From Grammothele lineata (taxonomy: Eukaryota; Basidiomycota; Agaricomycetes; Polyporales; Polyporaceae), in assembly GCA_002150815.3 (NCBI GenBank), contig NDFF03000382.1, forward strand, positions 1-64,000: 64,000 nt of DNA, read 5' to 3'. Below the pieces are notes generated by a model. That model saw only the letters and a list, made by a program, of their open reading frames with translations, was not told the origin of the DNA and did not search any database. Position numbers and translations under genes: made by a program. Numbering within the stretch: the stretch's first letter is position 1; each line of letters opens with the position of its first letter. Shown piece by piece: positions 55,448 through 64,000 of the stretch.

Positions 55448-57190
55448 ATGATGCTCTCCAAGCTAGCCTCTCGCCACGTAGGACCCCTCTTGGCCCGCGC
55501 ATACGCCACTCAGCTCAGGGGGCGCACAGAGATCCTCACGAAGCATCCGGACGACGTTGTCATCACTTTTGCCAAGCGGACCGCGCTAGGAAGAGCGAAG
55601 AAGGGCCAGCTCAAGGATGTCCCGGTGGACGAGCTATTACACGCGTTATTCAAAGTACGAGCACGGTAGACAGCTGAACGAACCTCGCCTGATGTACCGG
55701 TCTCATCAGGCCAGCTTTGAGAAGACCAAACTCAACCCCACGTTGCTCGAAGATATTTGTGTTGGTGCGCTAGTACCGCTTCACTGAAACGGACACGTCT
55801 AATTGGACTGGTTCTAGGGACGTGCCATCCGCCTTCTCCGCTGTATGTTTCGCGAGCAGCTGCTATAGCCGCCGGTGTTCCAGTCGATGTCCCCATATCT
55901 ACAGTCAATCGACTATGTTCATCCGGGCTGCAGTCCATTGTAACCATCGCGAACTCAATTAAAGCGCAGCAGATCAACTTGGGCGTGGCAGTCGGCGTGG
56001 AGAGTATGTCATTGAAGTGAGCTTACTTCACACTCATTCTCTTGTATGGAAACTGAGGAACACTCGTGACATGGTCAGTCCTCGACCTACCCCGGAAGTA
56101 GTACCCTCTGTTTCACAGAATGCTCAGTCTCACGACTGTGTGCAGGTCCGTCACAGTCGATGTGTCCTGAGCTTTTTAACCGCGCTGAAATTATGCCACA
56201 TTGAAGCCAATGGGATGGACATCTGAGCAGGTTGCTGAAGCTTTCAATGTATCTCGCGAGAAACAGGACGAATATGCTTTCATATCACATACTCGGGCGG
56301 CAAAAGTACGTGTTCCATGTCTCTAGGTGCTCGGGGAGGTTTTCAAGATATGCTTCCTAGGCTATTAAGTCTGGAATCTTCTCGGAAGAAATCATCCCCA
56401 TTGAGATACGCGGCGCTATCATCTCCGTTGATGACACCGTGCGACCGGGAGTTACGCTTGAGTCACTAGCTAAGCTGAAGCCCGTATTCGCTGAAAACGG
56501 ATCGACAACTGCGGGTAATGCCAGTGGTGTTGGCGACGGCGCAGCTCTCTGCTTCCTCACAACCCGTGAACGCGCAAACAGGGAAGGTTGGGAAGTTCTT
56601 GGCAAGTACATCACGAGCGCCTTCGTAGGTGCGTGCGATGTTCTTGCCGTACGATTATTGAGGACTGACGCAGATCAAACCAGGCGTGGAGCCACGATAC
56701 ATGGGCATTTCTCCTGCCATCGCAATCCCCAAGGTTCTTGCAAAGGCCGGTCTTTCCAAAGAAGACATTGACGTATGGGAGGTAAGTAGGATATGATTAG
56801 GCGTGTCTCGCTAGGTGTTAATGTACCTGTTGCAGGTGAATGAAGCATTTGCTTCCCAATTCGCCTACTGTGTCGAGCAGCTGCAGATCCCTATTGAAAA
56901 GATCAACCCCAAGTGAGTCCAGAGTGATTGATTGTACACCATATTGCTTACACGTATGGCTAGCGGGGGCTCGATTGCTCTCACCCATCCTCTCGGTATG
57001 AGTGAGTTATTTGCATAGACTCCGAAAGTGAGATGTAAGCTGATGAACTGTATTCCCAGCCGGGACACGTCAGGTAGTTACCGGGCTTGCTGAGCTTCGC
57101 CGAAGGGACGCCGAACTACTGTGTACAAGCATGTGCATTGGCAGTGGGATGGGAGGAGCCGCTATCTTCGTCAATGAGGCGCGCGCGTGA
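55448..57190 (+). CDS. 3-ketoacyl-CoA thiolase
   Basis: A multi-exon gene. The N-terminus [20 protein letters not shown] is Arg-rich without acidic residues, like a mitochondrial presequence; no PTS2 pattern is evident. Then come [40 protein letters not shown] and [20 protein letters not shown] with the nucleophile Cys. An intron whose acceptor gives [12 protein letters not shown] follows, then [53 protein letters not shown] (catalytic His region), [20 protein letters not shown] and [18 protein letters not shown] with the second active-site Cys. It cleaves 3-ketoacyl-CoA with CoA in fatty-acid beta-oxidation. Most fungal members of this branch are peroxisomal, so the leader makes location uncertain. 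It converges with the amidase gene. Confidence 0.92.
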
Positions 57191-57280
57191 GCCAGTTGTT
57201 TCATTTCTCGGATCTCGTCTATACTCGTACACGTTCAAGGATGTGCATCATGTGATATCACACAGTTTACGTGGAAACCG

Positions 57281-59461
57281 CTACAGCGAGCTCTGTTTCC
57301 ACAGATTTCCATAGCCATTCGCCTGAAGTTTGAGAGCTGCGTCTACAATCTCGGTCATAGCAAGAACAGCCTCTTCCTCCAAAGTTTGCCCAACTAGCTG
57401 CAGCCCAACAGGGGCGTTCTTGAATATGTCGGGATGGTCTAAAAACAGGCCTCATCATGAAGTACAGCCGTTAGGCATTGGGTTATGTCGACGTACATAA
57501 CATATAGTTCTTTTGGTCGCTGTCACTAATGAATTCGGTTCTCGATTGCACCGGATCCTGGACGGGATCGACCGTGGTCACGGGGAAAGCGCAAGCCGGG
57601 TAATTCAACATACTCCAGGCCATAGTGTATGTCGAGATTCTGGCAAGCGCTCAATATACATCATCAACAAGTGACGAAGTGGGTCGAAGACATACATCGT
57701 CTTCCCGTGCGGGGGTGCAGCGAACGGCGCAACGGGTAGGATGAGTGCGTCGATCGGCCGTCCGGTACCAGTGTTGGCCACAGAGCCACGCCAAAGCGCC
57801 AGGTACTCCTCGCGAAGGGTGATGCGTTGCTTCTGAATCTGCCAGAGCTCGTACGCGGAAATAGTAGAGGAGTAGTGGACGCCAGTATCGATCGCAGCGG
57901 CGGATTCAGTAGCCATAGAAGCTAGACGGGGCTCGCCGGTCGCAGAAGTCACAGCGCCGATATCATCGAGTGCACCAGCCATCCAGATTTGAGCCTGTAG
58001 AGGTGGTATCGCTATCAATAGGACGACCCTACAAAGGTGAGGAAGATCTTTGTCTACCAGATTGTCATAGATCTCCTGATGCTTGAAGGGTTTCCATGGC
58101 ACGACTGCACGATTCATGAGCACTCATGTAGATCACTCGTGATAGCCAATGCTCGCCTTTGTGCCCCGCGGCCTCTAGCGCAGCCTTTGTCATCCTGAGT
58201 GCCCGCTGTACAGGTGGGTGGGGGAGCACGATCCCATCGTCCTCCTGGAGGGCGAAACAGAGTTGCCTCCCGCGACCATGCTCGACCAGCTGATACGCGT
58301 CCTCGTCCCACGGCTTGCGTATGACCAGCGGGTCAAGCTTCCATGGCTCGCGCCCGATAATCGCCTTCATGAAGGATCGGAGACCGGACAGGCTACCCGA
58401 AATAGGGCTGAGCGACGATGGGGAGGAATCCTGGCCTTCAAGGCTGTTGACACAGCCAGCATAGGGGATGCGATGGCTTGATGGGCGAAGGCCATAAAGG
58501 CCGTTAAAGGAGCTTGGGTATCGGACAGACCTGTGCGGCACGACGTGAGTTCACGAGCAGCTGATAAAGCTTGGACGCACCCTCCCAAGTCAGAGCCAAT
58601 CCCGAGTGGGCTGCCCTTCATGCCGATCAGAGCGCCTTCCCCACCGGACGAACCGCCAGAAGTAAGTGTTCGATTCGCTGGGTTGGAGGTACGCCCGTAT
58701 ACCAGGTTGTACGTCTCCGACCACTACAATGAGACTATGGTTGGAAAAATGCAATATCAGACTTTCTCAACTCCATACCAATAAAGTCTGGGGAACATTG
58801 GTCATGACGAATGGTACTGCCCCACAGGCGTACAGTATCTTGGTCATCACGGCGTCGTCCTCAGAGTACTTGCCGATCCAGGAAGCATACCCTATAATAG
58901 TGAATTGGTGACTCGAACCACTAGAATCGACACCAGAGTGTACCCATTGTGCATTCCAGACCCTTTACAGGGATCTGATCTTTCAGCGATATCGGTAGAC
59001 CATGAAGGGGCCCCGCGATTTGGCCAGTTCTTTTCAGATGGTCATCGAGCTCTCGGGCGCGTGCTAAGGCACGCTCAACGAAAATCTCGGTGAGGCAGTT
59101 GACCTATGGTCATTTGATCAGATTTCAGCATACGCAACGTTTCAGTGAAGCGTTTGGAGGCGCATACCAGTTGGTGCGCAACGATGGCTCGCTTGTAGAA
59201 AGCAGTCGTTACCTCCACAGCAGACCATTCTGCGGAGGTGAGCTTGCGCAGGAGGAGATCAACGTCGGTAGTGTTCGTTATCATCACTTCGCGTTGTGTG
59301 AGAAGCCCGCATTCGTTGGTATCTGGGAACGCCCTGACGTCAATGACATGAGCTGCAGGAGGTGACTTGAGCACCCATTCCGGGGGAATATTAGCCTGCT
59401 GCCGGCGCCGCTTATCTGCGACCAGCAACTTCCACTTGTCAGTGTCAGTGGCGAATGCCAT
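57281..59461 (-). CDS. Amidase (acetamidase type)
   Basis: Minus-strand multi-exon gene. From the ATG at 59461 it reads MAFATDTDKWKLLVADKRRR, then QANIPPEWVL, typical of fungal acetamidases. GPLHGLPISLKDQIPVKGLE holds the catalytic Lys and TLTSGGSSGGEGALIGMKGS holds the two catalytic Ser of the amidase signature. SPLGIGSDLGGSIRTPAAH, LYGLRPSSHRIPYAG, PIDALILPVAPFAAPPHGKT and NAPVGLQLVGQTLEEEAVLA follow. The end is KLQANGYGNLWKQSSL. It hydrolyses amides to acid and ammonia and so may serve nitrogen supply. The intron at 58105-58156, joining AAGHK to VVPWKPFKH, begins GCGAGC and looks GC-AG. A longer start at 59497 (12 more residues) is possible. The 3' end lies only 90 bp from the thiolase stop. 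Confidence 0.88.
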
Positions 59462-60734
59462 GGTGAGTTGGGGGAAGTTTGGGGTGAGAACGTCCATTAT
59501 ATAGCGTCTGATAACGATTTAGCTCGTCCATGGGAAGTGGGAAGAAGACGGCTGTACAAGGCTATATCGGAACGTCTGTTTCACATGCCCCGGCGACATG
59601 GCAGGGCGTGAGGGCACCTGATGATGCACGGTTGCGAGACGGTAGACCTCGAGCGTTATCATTGCACCTGCGTCGTCAACTGGTCTAATGGTCGGCCTGG
59701 GTAATGATTCTTGCTGGGTGTTGTGTATTTGGCGGGCTCAAATTAGCTTCCACGTCGACAAAGCGGGTCGAGAAAATTTCGAGATGTTCGGTTCGCCTGA
59801 GCGTAGCTGGTAGGCCCGAAACTGTACTCAGGCTGTCTACAGTTGTTTAAACCTATGGAGCCATGTCGTGGCTTCGATTGAATATGTACAGTTCATGAAG
59901 GCAATGTGACGGGTACTGAGCCGGTACTCACTTGCGCTGGCGAATACGCGCTTCTTCGTGTGTGTGTTGCGAGCTTTCGGTTCAGCTTCGGTATGTATAC
60001 GACAAGTTCGAAACGAAGGTACGGCTTCCATTCAATCATCTGGCATAGAGATACAAGCACGACGCCCTGATATTTATACACAATCTAGCACTGAGACCTT
60101 CCGTTGTTGTTCGAGTGGGACTACGAAGTATTGGATTCTGGGAGGGCAAACTGAGGTTAGCAAAGACTCTATGATATCGCATCGAGTGAGAAGCTCAGAA
60201 GGTCATTCATGTCATCGAGGCCAAGCAGGGCGTGAGCCCAAATGCGAAGCATCGAATCGACTAAGAGGTGCCAGGATGGTTGAAAAATACAACACTCTTC
60301 ATAGCAGGCAGCTAGCTAGATCAAAGAACGCGACCTACCTGCTCGTAGTGGCGCACAATAGTGTCGAGGATGAGGAAGAGGCTACAAACGTGTCCGACCC
60401 CGTCGCGCTCGAAATTTGTATACGATTTGACGCCCGTATCGCGTGGGTAGCACCTTCCATTTATGCAAACAGAACGCGATCAGAGATTCGACTCATCTAC
60501 TCACACTCGCCCTCGCCCGCGTCCTCAAAGCCTCAAGAGCCGTCTTCGGCACAACCCTCGAGCAATCCCCCAAGGTGAGTATCAGAGCCATTTTGACAGT
60601 CTGTTGCTCGGGTAAGGTTGATGTTTAGAGCGAGAACGTGTGGTGGATTTGGGTGGATTGACGATCCTTGCCTCGGATAACACTCAACTCTCCACTTACA
60701 CGGCGCTCCCTCTAGTTTTCGCCACTCCCTCAAT
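59462..60734. other. Intergenic region
   Basis: About 1.3 kb: promoter of the amidase gene (TATATAG near 59499) and promoter plus CT-rich leader of the uS3 gene (60690-60734). Open frames in between have no recognisable content. A likely leader intron of uS3 starting with GTGAGTATC near 60576 is possible. Confidence 0.45.
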
Positions 60735-61696
60735 ATGGCCAGCCAGATCAGTAAGAAACGCAAGTTTGTCGCTGACGGTGTTTTCCGTGCCGAGCTGAAC
60801 GACTTCTTCACTCGCGAGCTCTCTGAGGAGGGTTACTCCGGCTGCGACGTCCGTGTCACCCACGCTCGCACCGAGGTGAGCAGAATCTGTTTCTGTTTCG
60901 TGACTATAGAATTTTTCGCAAATCCGTATCTCTTCAAGATCATCATCCGTGCTACCCATACCCAGGAGGTCTTGGGCGAGAAGGGTCGCCGCATCCGCGA
61001 GCTCACCGCGCTCGTCCAGAAACGTTTCAAGTTCCCGGACAACTCCCTGGAGCTTTACGCTGAGAAGGTCCAGTACCGTGGTCTTTCCGCTGTCGCTCAG
61101 TGCGAGTCCCTTCGTTACAAGCTCCTCGGTGGTCTCGCTGTCCGCAGGTACGCCTAGACGCTTCCCCTTACATATCCCGACGTCTTAAACCCTTTACCAG
61201 GGCCTGCTATGGTGTCCTCCGTTTCGTTATGGAGTCTGGTGCTAAGGGTTGCGAGGTTGTCGTCTCGGGCAAGCTTCGTGCTGCGCGCGCCAAGTCGATG
61301 AAGTTCACGGACGGCTTCATGATCCACTCCGGCCAGCCCGCGGTCGAGTTTGTTGACTACGCTGTCAGACACGTCATGCTCCGTCAGGGTGTCCTTGGTA
61401 TCAAGGTCAAAATGTGAGTCGCGTGAGGACCTCTTGTTATCCGGGAACATCCCTCATCATATTCTGCTTGCAGCATGAAGGGCTGGGATCCCGAGGGTCA
61501 GCTCGGCCCCCGCAAGCCGCTGCCCGATTCCGTGCAGATCCTCGAGCCTCCACTCGACAAAATTGTCGCCGAGCCCACTTCCGAGCAACGCGAGCCCGCG
61601 GTCGTGGCTGCGCCCGCGCCCGTGCCGGAGGAGTCCGCGGCGTATCCCCCTCAGGAGGGCTACCAGCAGGGCTTCGAGCAGCCTGCTGCGTTCTGA
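60735..61696 (+). CDS. RPS3: Ribosomal protein uS3
   Basis: Four exons (60735-60875, 60939-61147, 61201-61413, 61474-61696) sum to 786 nt, 261 residues. It starts [20 protein letters not shown], then [20 protein letters not shown]. The KH domain follows ([20 protein letters not shown], with the G-x-x-G loop GEKG), then [40 protein letters not shown] and [20 protein letters not shown]. The last 60 residues are a Pro/Glu/Ala-rich tail ([20 protein letters not shown]). It sits at the mRNA entry of the 40S subunit. Introns are canonical, 50-65 nt. Confidence 0.96.
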
Positions 61697-62483
61697 TGTG
61701 TGTTGTTGTATGTCGTACGCTGCTATCACGCAATCATCATGCTTCCGGGGCATCATCGCCCCGTTGTACAATGTGAATTGAATCGGTGCAGTGCGTTGTC
61801 TCTTGACTCCACCTTGTGCCTACGCGCTATGGCGATGAGAATACAGCCGGGCGTCTGTCCTCGCCACGAGCGCCCGTATTGGAGGTCGGAGCTTCCGATC
61901 TACATTGGCAATGGCTAAGCGGTGACTCCGGTTGACTGTGAACCACAATGGACCTACAACAAGCCCTAGCCTTGGCGACGCCGTCCCTGGCGCATTTCTC
62001 AGACGACACGGAGACCGTCGGCTTGCGTGCTGGTGCTGGCGAGAGAGCCCAGTTTCGCCGAGGGCCGCGCCCTTGTGATGCTGTGCGGAGACTTATCTTC
62101 TGTCACGACTCTGCCAGATTCTCCGGCGAGGCATGTGCCAGCATGTGCCTCGGCACCCGTCTCCATCTTTTTCGACCGATTCTCCGCATCCGCTCGCACG
62201 AAGCAGGACCTTGTGTGTCCGCAACGGCCATTGCTCTGCCCGCCTCGTCCGCGCCTGCCGCGTTGGGGACCTCAGCCAAGTCATCTGTCGGTGCAGAGGC
62301 GGCGAACTCCTCGATATAGTGAGTGCACTATCCATCCCACGCGGCGCGCCCTTCCACTCACCGGAGCCGTATGTCTGATTGAGCACAGAAGCTTGATTGA
62401 ACACGCGACGGCCTCTGCTTCGTCTCCGGCTCTTTCTCTAATTATGGGCGGTAGCCCCATCCTCCCTGCAACCAGCCTCCGAG
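61697..62483. other. Intergenic region
   Basis: 3' flank of uS3 and upstream region of the PL8 gene. An open frame from 61948 (123 codons) is present but shows no recognisable family. Confidence 0.45.
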
Positions 62484-62495
62484 ATATAAGAGCTG
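62484..62495 (+). promoter_or_regulatory. TATA-like box of the PL8 gene
   Basis: ATATAAGAGCTGG lies about 65-75 nt before the start codon at 62560. TATAAGAGCTGG also occurs at 2783, upstream of another secreted-protein gene. Confidence 0.45.
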
Positions 62496-62559
62496 GCGAG
62501 AGAGATGCCTCAATCTCCAAGCCTACCTCGCATCTCTGCTTTTTTCAGCATCGGAAGCA

Positions 62560-64000
62560 ATGGTCGGCGCACACCAATTTCGCGCGGTACCCGCACTTCT
62601 ATCCCTCGTTGCCTCGGCGTTCTCGGCTGCGCACCCCAGTGTGGTGTCCGCCGTCGCAAGCGAGCCCAAAGCCCGTGCATCCAACGCGAACGATATCGAC
62701 ACCGTTACTGAGCGTAGATTTGCCACAATCGTCGGTGCGACGACTGGCGCATCTTCAATCTCCACCTGGTCCGTTCGATTACTTTCCACACCGAGATGCA
62801 GCGTAACTGACCGGAGAACAGGCTGTCAACCCTACAGTCCAACGGGTCATGGCCGGACGTCGACTACACAACGGGCTGCGACGCACCGACGGCGAACTGG
62901 AAAGCAGAGACCCATTGGTCGCGCATCCGTGCATCATTCAACCACAGCTTCACGTTAGCCGCCTCCAACTAACCACGCCACGTCTGTAGAGACTTTCTCG
63001 TCCGCTTGGCACGGCGGCTTCAAGAATGCTGAACAATGGGTTCAGAGCGACCAGGTCCGCGCAGCAATATCGTCGGCGATGGGCTTCTGGTTCACAAACG
63101 ACTTCCCCATCCCCGCGTGCCTCGATCAAGGCGGGACCGATGCATGTCCTTGCGGAACGCCCGGTTTGTGGAACACAAATTGGTTTTCAAACGTATGTTT
63201 TAGGAGATACCACTGCCATGTCGCTTTGGTATATTGATTCCTTTGCAGGTCATTGGCATTCCCACGTTCGTCGGCGAAGTGTGTTTGCTCCTCGGTGACT
63301 CGCTCAGCACCTCTGAGCTCGGGAATTGCACCAAGATGACCGATCGCAGCTTCGTAACGTTTCAGACGGGCATCGTCGGCGTGAGCGCAATCACCGGTGC
63401 GAACGCGCTCGACATCGCGAGTATCGGCATCGATGAAGGCTTGCTCACGCAGAATGTGACGCTGGTCGGCGCCGCGTTCGATCGTGTACACGCGGACGCC
63501 ATCATCCAGAACGCAACAAAGGCGGACGGTATCAGGGCGGACGGCTCTTTTGGCCAGCACACTGGCATCATCTACAACGGCAATTATGGGAAAGACTAGT
63601 GAGTAGAACACATAGGCAACGACATCAACGCTTGGTTGTGGATGGATGATGACATTTGACTGGATTTAGCGAGAACGACCTTTTCTCATTTGAAATCGAA
63701 GCTGGGGGTACCCAATTCCAGGCTGGAAATGCTGCAAGAAGTGCTTTGGAGACGCTGGTCGATGGCGACCAGTGGATGATCTATCGCAATATTTTCACGG
63801 ATGTCCTTCACTGGGATTTTGTGAGTGCGATTGAAAGTACGACCCCCACTAACCCCTTACTGACCAGACATTAGGGTGTACTGGGTCGCTTTTTGACCGA
63901 CCCTGTTATTGATAACCAGTACGTCAGACGTTTAGTTTGTTCGATAATTACCCACTCATTCAATGGCGTCAGTGCGTCAGCCAGTATTAAGACCAATCTC
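62560..64000 (+). CDS. Secreted polysaccharide lyase family 8 (chondroitin/hyaluronan-lyase type), partial
   Basis: The 5' part of a multi-exon gene; the 3' end is beyond the window. A signal peptide (VPALLSLVASAFSAAHP) comes first. Next come ERRFATIVGATTGASSISTW, an intron, LSTLQSNGSWPDVDYTTGCD and a second intron. The helical toroid follows: FSSAWHGGFKNAEQWVQSDQ, AISSAMGFWFTNDFPIPACL, CPCGTPGLWNTNWFSNVIGI and GVSAITGANALDIASIGIDE. KADGIRADGSFGQHTGIIYN then GNYGKDYENDLFSFEIEA and DGDQWMIYRNIFTDVLHWDF are PL8 hallmarks; the Asn in NTNWFSN is the expected active-site position. PL8 enzymes cut uronic-acid polysaccharides by beta-elimination; the true substrate in wood-decay or litter fungi is unclear. 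Confidence 0.85.

Noticed and set aside
56020..56075. Earlier splice acceptor in the thiolase giving [11 protein letters not shown]
   Set aside because: The later acceptor (GGTCAG) restores [12 protein letters not shown], which matches the family.
58105..58160. Apparent frameshift in the amidase between AAGHK and VVPWKP
   Set aside because: A 52-nt GC-AG intron explains the break and leaves the family sequence intact, so the gene is not called a pseudogene.
61948..62319. Open frame of 123 codons starting MDLQQALALATPSLAHF
   Set aside because: No family recognised, no signal or intron; lies in the upstream region of the PL8 gene.

Overview
This 64 kb window is nuclear DNA of a filamentous basidiomycete, most likely an Agaricomycete (mushroom or wood-decay fungus). 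The evidence is genes split by many 50-75 nt introns, a cysteine-rich protein of the priA/CPL1 type, secreted GH16 and PL8 carbohydrate-active enzymes, an SRA-YDG protein, and several small families known mainly from Agaricomycetes. The species cannot be named from this sequence alone. All gene models were built by hand, by joining exons at splice sites that keep the reading frame and family motifs intact; I summed exon lengths for about half of them. About 27 protein genes are supported. No tRNA, rRNA or CRISPR array was seen.

Layout. 0-18 kb: a secreted repeat-module Cys-rich protein, a small secreted protein, a Tic20-like membrane protein divergent from the DEAD-box helicase DRS1, the anaphase-promoting complex subunit APC4, a bZIP regulator, a 2.4 kb gene-free stretch, and GPI2 (GPI-anchor synthesis). 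18-25 kb: an accessory region with two paralogous small proteins carrying a p97/VCP-binding motif, a gene of an uncharacterised Agaricomycete family between them, a repeat-rich element of about 0.5 kb near 22.1-22.7 kb, and a Cys-rich single-pass membrane protein. 25-39 kb: dynactin ARP1, ribosomal protein eS24, a large RasGEF with an N-terminal P-loop GTPase-like domain, a four-helix membrane protein, an MFS transporter and ribosomal protein eL15. 39-51 kb: GPI-anchored GH16 glucanase, a SurE-type phosphatase, the MYG1 exonuclease family, a Ser/Thr-rich GPI-anchored protein, an uncharacterised acidic protein and a CCCH zinc-finger protein. 51.3-53.4 kb: a gene-free, repeat-containing stretch with a long hairpin. 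53.4-64 kb: SRA-YDG protein, 3-ketoacyl-CoA thiolase, amidase, ribosomal protein uS3, and the 5' part of a secreted PL8 polysaccharide lyase cut by the window edge.

How the genes relate. There is no metabolic cluster; most genes are conserved housekeeping genes interleaved with secreted enzymes. Several neighbours share short divergent promoters (Tic20-like/DRS1, Cys-rich membrane protein/ARP1, RasGEF/four-helix protein) or converge with short 3' gaps (thiolase/amidase, GH16/SurE, ARP1/eS24). The points most worth a second look are the duplicated VIM proteins (one copy has lost its predicted lipid anchor), the GTPase-like domain fused to RasGEF, three introns that appear to use GC-AG splice sites, the exon-by-exon repeat structure of the priA/CPL1-like gene, and two repeat-rich islands that share a dispersed motif.
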